A DNA stretch of 64,000 nucleotides from Bedellia somnulentella (GCA_963576735.1 OY755197.1:9994501-10058500), one strand, 5' to 3'. Positions 33,298 to 44,326 are shown, counted from the stretch's first letter. Notes: generated from the letters alone by a model not told the origin. Numbers and translations are program-made.

Positions 33298-34915
33298 TGT
33301 TTTGTCAGTTAAATGTAAGTATTTTAACTGTAAATTGTTTAAGGTGACAATTTTTAATGGTCATGTTAGTTTGCTAAGTAATAGTTTAAATTTTTGCCAC
33401 CAGGACAATTGCACACTTCAAGTAAGAGGTATGGAGAGAGCCATTTTAAAAAATGAATTACTTCATGAAAAACCTTTGGTAGTAAAACAGAAAAAAATAA
33501 TAGCAGTTAAATTAAAAAAACTTATGAAGGATAAAAAATTGAAAAGTTTAAATCTGATGTCGTAATTCGAAAAATTAGATCTGAAGCCAAATCTTTAAAT
33601 GATCGTAGCAAAAACGATGCGCTTGATTTATACCTATACCAAAAAGATCATAAAAACTTAATGCAAGAACTGTTTTTTCCTTTATGTATAAAAATTTTTC
33701 AGTTGTTTAAGTTAGAGTGATAAATGAACTTCCTATTAATCCGATTTTACACCTGGATGCTACAGGTGGTGTCATGAGAAACTTAAATACGGAGACTCAA
33801 AAAAGCAGAAACTTTTTGTATTCAGGCGTAAATTTAAAAGCAAGAATTTTTCCAGTTGCCTCCATGGTCTCAGTGAAGCACGATTGAAACACAATTTTTA
33901 AGTTCCTCAATGATTTTCTGAATTGTTACAGATTTTTCGTTCGCCTTAATAAATGCCACATCTGAAGCTTTTAATAATATGACACTTCAGGTATACTTGA
34001 AACAATCTTTTTATAAAAATAAGTTACCTACAAATATAACCCCCCTGTACCTATGTTGTGCACATTTAATTAAAAATATATGTAAAGATATTGATAAAAA
34101 TGACAGAAATTAATATTTTTGGAAGTAATTTGTATGTTCTTTTGTTGTCTCAATTCCTGACAAAAGATGTCATTAAATCGCAACAAAATCTTATTTAAAC
34201 AAGTTCCGATGAAGTTAAGGACATTTTAAATATAGAGATTGCAGATTCAGGAATAAAAAATAAACGTTCTTATTCTAATTACGCCAAAAGTCCATACTTC
34301 AAACATTTTAAAAGTTTAATAGAGCGCATACAAATTGATGCAGAGACAAAATTTCCAATCACGCAAATCAATAACTTTTATGATCCTGAATTCCATGAGC
34401 TATTTTAAAATAAATATTTAACATAATTGCCTTTATGGTCCAATATGTGGAAAAAAAAACGCTTGAGTAATGCTGTGGTAAAAACATATTTTGGGCGACT
34501 AAAATCCGGATCGTTGGATAAGCAAAAAAAAAATTGAAGCCAACTCAGTTCATTCGGATTCTTTGTAGAGAAATTGCGTCACTAAGTACCGAGTTCTTGG
34601 CGGGAATAAAAAAAATAGACTGACTAAAGTTTAAAGAAAAAATCAAAATAAATGTAGACCAGATTTTTTCATCCAACATGAAGAAAAATGGAGTATAAGG
34701 AAAAAGTGCTCAGGGGCTTCACTTTTTACTGGAAAGTATTCAAAACAATTCCAAATACAAAACATTACTCATGAGGACGAAGTATGTTTATATTGTAAGA
34801 AAAGTTCTTACGTGGATAAAACTACAAAAAAATGGGTGGCATGTAACACTTGCAACCATTGGGTGCAAAAAAAATGGTCTGCATAACGAAAAAAAAAATT
34901 ATAAAAAAAAAACTC

Positions 34916-35255
34916 ACAAATATATATATATATATATGTGTGTATATTTATTAAGAAGCAGAATATTTAATATAACTATTATACATATTGATATACAAAT
35001 TAATATTTAGGTTAGGGTTGTAAATAGGTTGTGGGTGTTTAGTTAAGTTTGGTGTTATTTGCATATTAATTTTCAATGACTTCTGTTTAAGAGTTTTGTA
35101 CTTGTTTTTCCTCACCATAAAGGTTGACTGGAAGAAATCGCGTTAAAGCGATAATTCCACCTTTGTGTACTTAGTCCTAATGATCTGTACCTATATAAAA
35201 ACAATGTATTTTTATGCAATAAAGAAGTGTTAAATAATAAATAAATGTGCTACTA
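34916..35255 (+). mobile_element. (TA)n then a LINE 3' tail
   Basis: After a short TA/TG run, ~34,950-35,250 is LINE 3' UTR: aaggttgactggaagaaatc, a GCG..CGC-type mini-hairpin, and ...tatgcaataaagaagtg with AATAAA, ending in an AAT-rich tail. The form matches the ends at 4.8-4.94 and 62.4-62.55 kb. No ORF remains. Confidence 0.55.
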
Positions 35256-35261
35256 TCACGT

Positions 35262-35511
35262 ACAGTAGACAACGTAACCCACACCACCAGCAGTACGAGT
35301 TAAGTGGAGTGGCGCTGTCACAGTTGCAGCAAATTAGGGATCTCGGGTTCACTTTTATCTCGGACTTGTCGTTTCGTAATCACATTGTAGACATTTGTCA
35401 AAAAGCATTTAGGACACTCTGATTTGTATTACGTACAACCCAAGAGTTCTCGAATATAGACGCTATAAAAACTCTCTACAATTCACTGGTACAAAGTACT
35501 GTAGTATCTGG
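35262..35511 (+). pseudogene. LINE ORF2 fragment (upstream piece)
   Basis: The frame reads LSQLQQIRDLGFTFISDLSF, RNHIVDICQKAFRTL then a TGA, FVLRTTQEFSNIDAIKTLYN and a cut at 35,511. This is the post-RT connection region of the same LINE type as 41.8-42.8 and 48.4-49.7 kb. The text resumes at 39,030 after the TIR element. Confidence 0.7.
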
Positions 35512-35658
35512 CCCTGTTCAATAAAACTGACAATCCGATGTATATGTCAAGTGTGACAATTCTACAATTCAACAAGTTTCTGTTCAATAAACAATACAGG
35601 TGACAAATTTGTCAAAGCGGAAAACTGACAAATTTTGTGTTCAATAAAACTTTTAGCG

Positions 35659-38068
35659 AAAGGTCTGGTAGACTCTAGTCCCGGTGAAGATGGGATCCCT
35701 TATTCCTTTCTGGTCAACTCTGGTCAAAAGGCCAAGAATTTTTTTTTGGATATTATTAACATATTTTTTTCTACAGGTGTTATACCCGACACATGGCGTT
35801 CTCAAATTATTATTCCAGTATTGAAAAATTGGAAAACCTTCTTCTTCTGCTTCATCTTATCGTCCAATTGCATTGTCATCAGTACTTCTTAAAGTCACAG
35901 AACATCTCATCAAGAATCGTCTGGAATGGTTTGTAGAAAACCAAGGAATTATTGCTAAATCTCAGTTTGGCTTTCGCAAAGGTATGAGTACAATGGATAA
36001 CTTGAGCATTATAATAACTGATATCCGTTCTTCTTATGCCAAAAAGGAATATGTAGTGGCTGTTTTTCTTGACATTCTTTCAGCCTATGATAATGTTTTA
36101 CTCCCATTGCTCAGACAAATTTTACTTGATTTGAATGTGCCTGTGAAGTTAACTCATTTTATATTTAATCTCCTAACTTCAAGATCTATTAGCATTCGCT
36201 CTCAATCTTCTTCATCTCCGTCTCCCGCAAGACTTGTCTGGAAAGGTCTCCCCCAGGGATCTGTGCTTAGTCCTCTACTTTATAATCTTTACACATCACT
36301 CTTAGAATACTCCGTGACAAGTTTTTGCAACATATTACAATATGCTGATGACATTTGTCTCTATGTATCTGCTAAAGATATTTCTGTAGCTGAACAACGT
36401 ATCAACCGAGCCCTTGATTACCTTGATTCCTGGTTATCTGAACATGGTCTTTCCGTTTCAGCTCCTAAGAGCAAATCAATAATTTTTACTCGCAAGTATA
36501 ACGTTCCCTCCGTTTGTATTAAAGTAAATGATGTAGTAATTCCAACTGTTGATAATGTTAAATTTTTAGGGGTCATTTTAGACTCTAGGTTATCAGGAAA
36601 TGCTCACATTAATTATATAGTTGAAAAATGCGAAAAGAGCATTAACGTTATACGGTGTTTATCTGGTGTGTGGTGGGGTTCTCATCCCTTCACCCAAAAA
36701 TTGCTCTATAACGCTATTGTTCGCAGCCATTTTGACTATGGTCTATTCTTACTATGCCCTTGCAGTAAGTTAGCTTTAGAAAAAATTAACAAACTGCAAT
36801 CTAAATGCCTCCGTATTATATTGGGTGCAATGAAGTCGTCCCCAATTAATGCCATGCAAGTTGAATGTGCAGAGTGCCCTTTATCAATCAGAAGACAATA
36901 CCTTTGCGACCGATTCCTATTCAAAGTTGCTCAATCTTCGTCTCACCCCCTTATGGATAAACTCCGGATTCTCAATTCATTAAATACTTCTGACAGAGAA
37001 TTCCCACTTCTAAGAAGTTATAACTTTCTTCAAAATTTGCAAAATCCTATTTCCCAATATTCTACTAATCCTTTGTTCCTAATCCCCTACGAAGCTCTTA
37101 TTTTCCAGCCTAATATTTTATTTAACCTCGGTATTCATAAAGATCTTCCCGACCCTAACAAGTCCCTGAGGTCTTGCATCTCAGAAACAATGTCGGATAG
37201 ACTTGAAATTTACACTGACGCTTCTAAACTTGACAATAGTCTTGTTGGTGCAGCTGCATGGATTCCCAAATACAAAATCATACTATCTCAAAAATGTCCA
37301 GCCGAATCATCCGTCTTTACTGGTGAATCTGTTGCTATTTTAGAAGCTATTAAGTTCTGTATATCTCATAACATACAAAAAGCGTTAATTCTGTCTGATT
37401 GCCTGAGCAGTTTACAAGCCATAACATCCAATCCATTCAGAAGTAAGAATACATTCCTCATTATATTAGAAATCAAAAACCATCTCTCCACTTGTCATTC
37501 GAAAAAAATTGACATTATCATTGGCTGGATTCCCAGTCACTGTGGCATTTCTGGAAATGAGTTGGCTGATAATTATGCCAAATTAGCCATTAGTTCCGGC
37601 TGTATTGATTACTCAATAATCTATAGTCATGGTTTATGCTCGTTAGCCAGGCCTCGAATGTTTGAATCTTGGAAATTGATTTGGCTCCAGTCAAAATCTT
37701 TAAAAGGTAAATATTACGGTGATATCCAGGGTGACGACATTCCGTCTAGACCTTTGTTTTTCAAATGTAAATCTGCTGACAAATGGGTAGCATCCACTAT
37801 TTGTAGACTTCGTTTAGGTCATTCGTGTACTCCGGTTCACCTTGCTAAAATAAGGATAAGGGACAGTTCGATTTGCGAGTGTGGATTAGATGAAGGAACA
37901 GTTGACCATATTTTTTTCGCATGTCCTAATTTATCATTTTCTTTATATGATGTTTTGCCTCCTTTCATCCCTCTTCCTACTAATTTTAAATGTTTACTTT
38001 GTTTTGTATATACCACTTTCATTAAAACTTTGTGTCATTTCATCAAGGTCCATAATATAAAATTATAA
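35659..38068 (+). pseudogene. LINE ORF2: RT, RNase H, zinc knuckle (I-group-like)
   Basis: Frame 35635-35892 gives LVDSSPGEDGIPYSFLV ... GVIPDTWRSQIIIPVLK, then a frameshift. Frame 35873-38068 (731 codons) is open to the end: LIKNRLEWF ... KSQFGFRKGMSTMDNL, motif A VFLDILSAYDNVLL, motif B KGLPQGSVLSPLLYNLY and motif C LQYADDICLYV (~36,337-36,369). RNase H follows at ~37,205-37,610: IYTDASKL, GESVAILEAIK, ALILSDCLSSLQ and GWIPSHCGISGNELAD. The C-terminal CECG ... DHIFFACP is a knuckle. RNase H after RT points to the I/LOA/R1-type side of LINEs. The loss of endonuclease is by 5' truncation. Confidence 0.85.
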
Positions 38069-38279
38069 TGCATTCTTTTTGTTCATATTGATAATTTTGA
38101 AGTAATTATTTTGTTGTTAATATTTATTTTATTTTTCAACCATGAATGATCAATGAGTGTATGTTAATCAGTTTCAAACATTTTTTTTAACTTTTCAATA
38201 TGTGTTTTCTTTTCACTGGACGTTGGCAAAGTTACTGTGTTAAAACACGGTCAAAGGCCATTGAAGAAAAATTGAATTG
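35659..38279 (+). mobile_element. 5'-truncated LINE with RNase H, inserted in TIR element
   Basis: Flanked by AAAACTTTTAGCG on both sides (35,646-35,658 and 38,280-38,292), a clean 13-bp duplication. The 3' end is ttgaagaaaaattgaattg, a TTGAA-like tail. The body is ORF2 from mid-RT to the C-terminus plus a short 3' UTR. Confidence 0.88.
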
Positions 38280-38780
38280 AAAACTTTTAGCGCGACAGGT
38301 GATAGGTGACAATTTGTCGTGAAAAACTTGTCAATTCTGCTTTATTGAACATAGAATTGTGACGACATATCGACATATTTGTAAAATTGTCGGATAATCC
38401 CGACAAGTGAAGTACTGTGTGTCACACACTTATTTGGAGGAATTTAAAACGTTTGTTCAAAGAGATGGTGCTTACGTCGAGCAGGGAAAGTAGAGATAAT
38501 GAAAACTTCGTATAAATATTGCAATTTTCATATATTTGGCCCAAAGTGGTCAGTGTTGTTCATTCCCATTTTGCGACAAAGGAAATAAACCGATAGCATA
38601 GAAACATTCGGATATTAAATATATATGTTCTTTGCCTTCTACATTTTCCTATTCTACTTCAAAAAATAAACAAACATGTCAGGAATTGACATATATGTCG
38701 TGACAATGCGACAAATTTGTCAAGGACCATTATCATGCAACATGCATGCAACTCGACAATGGTTTTCGACTGTCCTAAGT

Positions 38781-38805
38781 TCTATTCTATTCTATTCTAT
38801 TCTAT
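38781..38805. repeat. (TTCTA)n microsatellite
   Basis: Five TTCTA units inside the right part of the TIR element, the same motif as the LINE tail at ~4,924-4,937. Confidence 0.85.
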
Positions 38806-39029
38806 TTTTCTTCGTGGTTTCTATCGTGTTGCCACAATAATTTCGCCAATTGACGTGCGGATCCTAAGTTTTATTGAACGCGTTTAGTGTAGTGACAATT
38901 TGTCATGATTTTACCTGTCAATTTCGGACATATTTGTCATCTTTATTGAACAAGCTTAGCCTGACAATCCGACAAATTTGTCAGTTTTTGACATATATGT
39001 CGGATTGTCAGTTTTATTGAACAGGGCCC

Positions 39030-39350
39030 TGGTCTCCACATGAAGTGAAATATCGCTCCATGGTGGGGTAAATACAAAATAAATTCGTTAGATTTTTATA
39101 TCTCAAGCTTTACAGAATTTATCCCTACTATCCGTTGACGTACCCCACTCTATTTATTTTGGGTATGGTAGGGTACAACAAGCTAGAGGTAAGGAGGGAC
39201 TTTACGTTGTTATTGTATTGTTTAAAAATAGTAACGGGAATTATTAATAACCCTATGATCCTGTCTGAGATACAACTAGTAGTTCCTAGCAGAACACTGA
39301 GACGGCGCCGGGGTAGGTTATTCGCAATGAGAGGTTTTCCTTTTTTTCTT
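39030..39350 (+). pseudogene. LINE ORF2 fragment (downstream piece)
   Basis: The frame continues the 35,262-35,511 piece: WSPHEVKYRSM, then FVRFLYLKLYRIYPYYPLTY, PTLFILGMVGYNKLEVRRDF, then NNPMILSEIQLVVPSRTLRR. It runs into a T-rich stretch at ~39,340. This is the C-terminal domain after RT in this LINE type. Confidence 0.75.
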
Positions 39351-39750
39351 TTTTTCTTCTTCCCTGTTCTCAGGATAGATGGCGCCAGACTTGCTATGTT
39401 ACTGGTAGGAACGGAACGTCACACCGTTTTTCACACTTTGATGTAATAATATCGTAAAACGGAACGTACATAAAAACGTTCTGATTTGAAAGTCTAAATA
39501 AATATCAGTTTAAGCCAAGATAGCTTAAAAGTAAATAAACAAAGACGGTATTTATATTTAACATTCTTTTTGTTGTTTTTACTCGCCAAAAAGTGACTCT
39601 TTGGTGATGTGACACATGTTTTTAAAGTTGATATTGGCGAAATTATTGTGGCAACACGATTAAGGCCACGAAGAAAAAATTTAACTAAGTAACGTAGTTA
39701 CATCAACGCCATCTACAGAGCTCTAGGAAACTATGTTGTTTTTTTATTTC
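39351..39750. other. Unidentified insert between LINE pieces
   Basis: No gene. 39,630-39,685 matches, inverted, 38,810-38,860 (tggcgaaattattgtggcaa), so a short repeat is shared with the TIR element. It is probably a MITE inserted in the LINE C-terminus. Confidence 0.35.
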
Positions 39751-40065
39751 TCAAAAACAAAACCTCCCATTCCATCGTCGCGGACCAACCTGTCCAGTGA
39801 AAATGCTTTTGCTCGTGCATTGAACGCGATGAACCAGGTCTCTGAGCGTTTTGATATATTTTCGTGCACGCTGGCTGAATTTACGAATACTAGTATGAAT
39901 AAAATATGTTATCAATAAGGAAAAGTAATTATATAAATTTGGATTCGGAGTAGACGAATGTCGTGTATGTTGTGTGAAAATGTAGTGTAATATTACTGTA
40001 TTAGACATTATTTCTGTAATGGTTATATTGTTGTATTTATAAATATATAAAAAAAAAATATATAG
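39751..40065 (+). pseudogene. LINE ORF2 C-terminus and 3' UTR
   Basis: The frame gives SRTNLSSENAFARALNAMNQ, SERFDIFSCTLAEFTNTSMN and stop at ~39,918, then ~145 bp of 3' UTR ending in an A-rich tail (40,047-40,062). It is the same family as the tail at 44,477-44,750 (shared RTNLSS and atttctgtaatggt) and probably the end of the LINE begun at 35,262. Confidence 0.65.
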
Positions 40066-40350
40066 ATATCGTTATATATGCGATCGAACATTGTTGATAA
40101 AAGAAATTCAACAAATCTTCGCCCCACTGCATTCATGCCTCTCTGGCCATATGAAGGACGGCAATACTATTAATAAGTTTAGTTTTTCTGTAAAACCTAT
40201 AATCTATGCTATCTAAATTATCAAAGTGTTACTGGGACTCGTTTAGTTGTGAGAGGCGATCGAATATTGTTGATAGAAGAAATTCAACAAATCTTCGCCC
40301 CACTGCATTCATGCCTCTCTGGCCATATGAATGACGGCAATACTATAATA
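40066..40350. repeat. Satellite-like units, inverted
   Basis: Two units of the ~180-bp family in reverse orientation (period ~176). They start at the same edge, tatcgttatatatgcgatcg, as ends the array at 27,250. Confidence 0.75.
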
Positions 40351-41409
40351 TAATATAAAGTTGTGAATGTTCTACTTTGAAGTGGTCTGTATTTTACTTT
40401 GCTGTATAACCGTTCCGGTTAGATTTATATTATAACACTTATTTTTTTTTATCATTGCCTTTTTTTGTCTTTTGTTCAGTTAAATTTAGCAATTATTATA
40501 TTTATACTTATTTTGACGTGACAACGTCTTAGAAATTGGTTTGCCGGGTGACACTTCAAGAAACTGCGTTACGCTCCGCTCACGTTATGCGCTCACAATG
40601 AGAGCGAGTGAGAGGCACGCGTCCCTTCCACTCGGGCATGGTTAGCCCGACTAAGAGCGAGAGAGACAGACATATTTTTATCCTTCTCCCTACTGTACGA
40701 ATGAATATTCACATTATAATTATTTTACCACTCACAGTCGTTGTAACGTAAAACTTTCGCCCGTATACCGACTTATACAGGCAACCAATTTTTATTATAA
40801 TACTTGTGTCCTAGCTAAAATTTAAAATTTTGTTTGTGAAGCAAATTTCTACTGTTTATCTTAATGATTATGCTGTTGTATGCACACGTACTGAAATGAT
40901 CTATTGCAAATGGATTTCTTTTTGTTTACTTAGTTCTAATTATATTATACAAATTGCATCATGTTATAAAATTTTTATACTTTATCGGGTAAATTCTGTT
41001 CATATGTGTTCACACTTTATATTTTATTATTGTTTTACATAAAATATTATTTTATTTTTATTATTTATAAACTTATTTATCACGCCACGTTGTCCCATTA
41101 TTTAAATACAATTGAAGACAAATGTTGAATCTCGTCCCCTAAAGCTCAACCTTATACAAAATATCTTAAAATGATGGAGTTATTAAAAAAACGCCTTACT
41201 TCTTCAAATTCTTTCTTCCGGTGGTTGATTTATATTAGCTATATTTCTAAAGATATACAAAAATATAGTTTAGATGTTAAGTTGCTCTACTCATGCTTAA
41301 TAAAAAAACCAAGGTTTATTATTATACTACAAATTACTAACCTTTTCAAAACCTCATATTTCTGGACAGCTTTTACATCACGTTTAATGTCTCGGAATTA
41401 ATTCAAAAT
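40351..41409. other. Non-coding, unrecognised
   Basis: AT-rich with one GC-richer block at 40,500-40,700 (tgcgttacgctccgctcacg ... gagcgagtgagaggcacgcg) that looks like a promoter or LTR-type segment. Short frames at 40830 and 41171 show no domain. Confidence 0.25.
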
Positions 41410-41586
41410 AATAAATAAAGAATAAATAAAGGAAAGAAAAATTTCGACACAGGCGGGATTCGAACCCGCGACCTCGGGTATACGCCCCCGTCGCTCTTGC
41501 CAACTGAGCTACCGTGTCAGTGGCTGCCTGCGCGAAATTCTTCCTGTGTCGAAATTTTTCTTTCCTTTATTTATTCTTTATTTATT
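41410..41586. repeat. Perfect 44-bp inverted repeat around a tRNA-like sequence
   Basis: Arm 41,410-41,453 is the exact reverse complement of 41,543-41,586. The arms include the 3' acceptor end of the tRNA-like sequence plus an A/G-rich run. Total 177 bp. Confidence 0.9.
41445..41518 (-). tRNA. tRNA-like sequence (pseudo-tRNA)
   Basis: Minus strand. Acceptor GACACGG pairs with CTGTGTC; D arm GCTC...GAGC with AGTTGG; T arm GCGGGTTCGAATCCCGC is perfect. Box A (TAGCTCAGTTGGC) and box B (GGTTCGAATCC) are intact. The anticodon arm is poor: ACGGG/CCCGA leaves an 8-nt loop and an A-A mismatch, with CGT in the loop. It is probably a tRNA-derived repeat, not a working gene. Confidence 0.55.
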
Positions 41587-41789
41587 AGAAATAATCCCCA
41601 CATGAGGTTTTCATGAACAAAAAGATTTAAATTATGTAATTCAAAATAATTTTAATTCCAAAATCATTGGGCCAACATTGGGCCAGTGTCTGGCCGTTTA
41701 TATTGTTGCCCAGTCTGCATTGGCATTAAAAAGGTTTAATTTCACTGTAGTCACAAACTATATACAGCTTAATTTGTTTTATTGTCATC

Positions 41790-42780
41790 TCATCTAGTTA
41801 CAGTGCAGAAGCAGTGCTTTCAAGTCTAGCGAAAGTGTACGAATCAGCACTACTAAATGCATTGATTAAAAATACAAGTCCATGGCTAGCAAATGAGCAA
41901 CACGGTTTTCGCCCCGGGCGAAGTACGACCAGCAATCTTTTATGTTTCATGTCAAGTGGCACCCAAACTGAAGACAAAGGAGGGCAAACTGATGCAGCGT
42001 ATTTCGATTTCCAAAAGGCTTTTGATGTTTCAGATAACGACATAGTTTTATGGAAATTGGCTAAAATAGGATGTTCTCCTAAACTATTGAAATTTTTCAC
42101 GAATTATATGAACGATCGCCAGCAATACGTTGAACTTGGTGGTTATAGATCAAATTATTATTTAACAAGATCAGTAGCCAGCCGAGGTAGCAATTTAGGA
42201 CCTCTGGAATTCACAATACTAATAACTGACCTCCGCAAGGTAGATAAATACGCACGGTGTTTTGTTTGTCGACGACTTAAAATTATTTTACAGAATCGAG
42301 CCTATCAGTGATTGCGAAAAGTTACAAAGTGACGTAATCCGGGTGACAGATTGGAGTTAATCTAACAAACTGGATTTTAATCAGTCCCAGTGTCGGGCGC
42401 GAGCACCATTAGTATGCAACTACACTATGGAAAGTGACTCTATAAAGCGGGTTAATGAAATAAGGGACTTCGGGGTCAAACTGACATCTCAACTTCATTT
42501 TAGGGAGCACATAATAGATATATGTAAGAGAGCCTACCGGAACTTGGGGTTTATAGTACGAACAATTCGAGGGTTTGTCAACATTGGAGCTATAATATCT
42601 TTATATAATGCACTGGTAAAAAGCCAGTTGGAAAGCAACGCGATAATATGGGATCCAAACGAAAATAAATATATCCTTATGATTGAACGTATACAGAATA
42701 AGTTTGCAAGATACTTATACTTTAAGCTGGTTACATACTGTATTTCCGAAACTTTTAAAGCAGAATGGCACCCACCTTAC
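41790..42780 (+). pseudogene. LINE ORF2 fragment: RT and connection
   Basis: Frame 41814-42311: LAKVYESALLNALI, NEQHGFRPGRSTTSNLL, motif A AAYFDFQKAFDVSDND, YMNDRQQYVELGG, a mutated motif B (ASRGSNLGPLEF) and a damaged motif C (FVCRRLKI where YADDLKI is expected). After a gap, frame 42427-42870 gives NEIRDFGVKLTSQLHFREHI, NALVKSQLESNAIIWDPNEN, KYILMIERIQNKFARYLYFK. It is the same LINE type as 48.4-49.7 kb. It ends in a low-complexity aagcaagca run (42,785-42,840). Confidence 0.8.
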
Positions 42781-42959
42781 ATGCAACCAAGCAAGCAAGC
42801 ATGCAAACAACCAAGCAAGTATGCATACAAACAGGCATACATCCGCGTTTTATTTATACAATTTTTCTAACATAAATAATATCTAGTTAAAGAGATTTAC
42901 GATTTGTAAGACTATAGATAAAGTTACTTCGGTCTTTGGAATAATGAGATATATATCAG

Positions 42960-43795
42960 TCAGTATATCATATAATCACAAGGCGCTAGGTGAGGGGAAT
43001 ATGGTGGGTGAGGGAGATTCGACAATTTTTAGAGTTGAAAAAGTCTAGTGTTCTGGCAGACGTGTGCTGCGCCGCATTGTCGTGGTGCCAGAGAAGGTGC
43101 CGGATTCCTGACTTCGGTCGCTTGTCACACCAAGCTGATATTACTGTTGGAGCACAAACTGTCACATACCATTCGGAGTTCACCGTTCTTTCATTCTCTA
43201 GCACAACAGTAGCAATATGACCCGTTTTGCAGAAAAACGAGGCGACCATTTGTTTCTGTATGCTTCGTGCACGGCGACATTTCGTTGGAGTTGGCTCGTC
43301 TTCAAAGCACCATACAGTCGACTGTCGCTTTGATTCGGGATCATAGTTATATAGCCATGTTTCGTCACCAGTCAGTATATCATATACGTTTTTTTTCTCG
43401 CCTCAATTGAATATATCTATCATGAATAGGCACCAATCCACCCGACGGTCTTTCTGTTCATCGGTAAGTTTGTGCGGCACCCATCTCGAACAACGTTTAC
43501 GGAGAGAAAGGTGGTCGTGAATTATGGTTTGCATTGCTGCTGATCCCTGCATCTGATTCCTAGTTCTCGCTCTGGCTCTACATATGTAATTCGTCGGTTT
43601 TCGCGAACGTTTTCTTGCGTGACCGCGGTTGGCGGCCGTCCTGTCTTCGCTTCATCTTCGAGACACCCTGTCCTCTTTTAAATTCAGCAAACCAATTGAA
43701 TACTGTTGCTCGGGAACAAGCAGACTCACCAAAAGTAGAAGCCAAATGTTCAAAACATTCTTGAGGCTTTAAACCTTTTTTAACCCATTAAGCGC
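42960..43795 (-). pseudogene. mariner transposase relic
   Basis: Minus strand. The N-terminal HTH region reads LKPQECFEHLASTFGESACS, ATVFNWFAEFKRGQ and AKTGRPPTAVTQENV. Then TGDETWLYNYDPESKRQSTV (first catalytic Asp), VASFFCKTGHIATVVLENER, TVNSEWY, LLWHHDNAAQHTSA (second Asp), and after a shift HPPYSPHLAPCDY (third Asp). These are the landmarks of a mariner D,D34D transposase. Frameshifts near 43,640, 43,560, 43,400 and 43,000 and the loss of the C-terminus kill it. No terminal repeats located. Confidence 0.85.
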
Positions 43796-44075
43796 CAAAA
43801 TAAAACCATCCGTATTTCTATTACACACTGTGTATTTTCTGAAAGATATGGACACTAGTAATGATAAAACAAAGTTTTTTTTTCTAATTTTTATTTTTGG
43901 TTATTTTAGGGGGGTGTATTTATACGAGTACGGCGGCCACTTAGCGGTGATAATATTTTAAACACTGTCTTTCTATGCACATTGTTTTCAAACACACTTT
44001 GAAATGCCAACAAACTCTTGCATGAAAAATTGCAGAGCGAAATTGCTTCTCAAGTTTTTGGCGGTATTGTCTATA
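43796..44075. other. Non-coding between mariner and hAT-like end
   Basis: No gene. ttaacccattaagcgccaaa at ~43,780 has the look of a piggyBac-type end (TTAA then CCC), but no partner end was seen. Confidence 0.2.
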
Positions 44076-44326
44076 TTGTGTTGTATTAAGTATGTATAAT
44101 TATATGATTGAAGGAAATAATATAGTAAACAGTAAACCTTCAATTAAACAATAAATTGACGTAATCAATTTTAAATTAAAAAGTAGCTTTTAGAATGGTT
44201 ATTACAGTATTTTGGGGTAATTGTTTTCTAGTGATCGCAACATTACAGGGAAAAATATTGCTATCTAAAAGAGGTACTCTCCCGTTGCAATAAGACTCTG
44301 TCTATAGTGTTCATAGTCAAAGGGTC
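44076..44326. mobile_element. Terminal fragment of the 53.25-kb hAT-like family
   Basis: Ends ctatagtgttcatagtcaaag at 44,326. The preceding ~250 bp are the reverse complement of 53,252-53,510 with minor changes. The opposite end is missing. Confidence 0.7.

Larger units (their letters stand above)
27440..34915 (+). mobile_element. Ulp1/PHD/DATGG element, copy 3 (nested insertions)
   Basis: Homology to copies 1 and 2 is found in four blocks: 27,440-27,591, 28,945-29,570, 32,642-32,919 and 33,298-34,915. They are separated by a long-TIR MITE, a LINE and a SINE. This copy lacks the AATT MITE and the 1.6-kb hAT-like insert and keeps ~120 bp lost from copies 1 and 2. It shows a separate 5' flank (27,250-27,440) with no RT fragment. 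It is more diverged and full of stops, so it looks like the oldest copy. It ends in (TA)n at ~34,916. Confidence 0.7.
35512..39026. mobile_element. Palindrome-rich TIR element, hosting a LINE
   Basis: Ends CCCTGTTCAATAAAACTGAC and its inverted complement GTCAGTTTTATTGAACAGGG; the match continues to ~27 bp. Flanking TGG on both sides suggests a 3-bp duplication, though an extra CCC follows the right end. Without the nested LINE it is ~0.9 kb, packed with gacaaatttgtc and gacatatatgtc palindromes. It splits a LINE fragment (35,262-35,511 / 39,030-39,350) whose reading resumes WSPHEVKYRSM. No transposase. Confidence 0.75.

Noticed and set aside
43780..43800. piggyBac end (TTAACCC)
   Set aside because: No partner end or transposase; the motif is too short.
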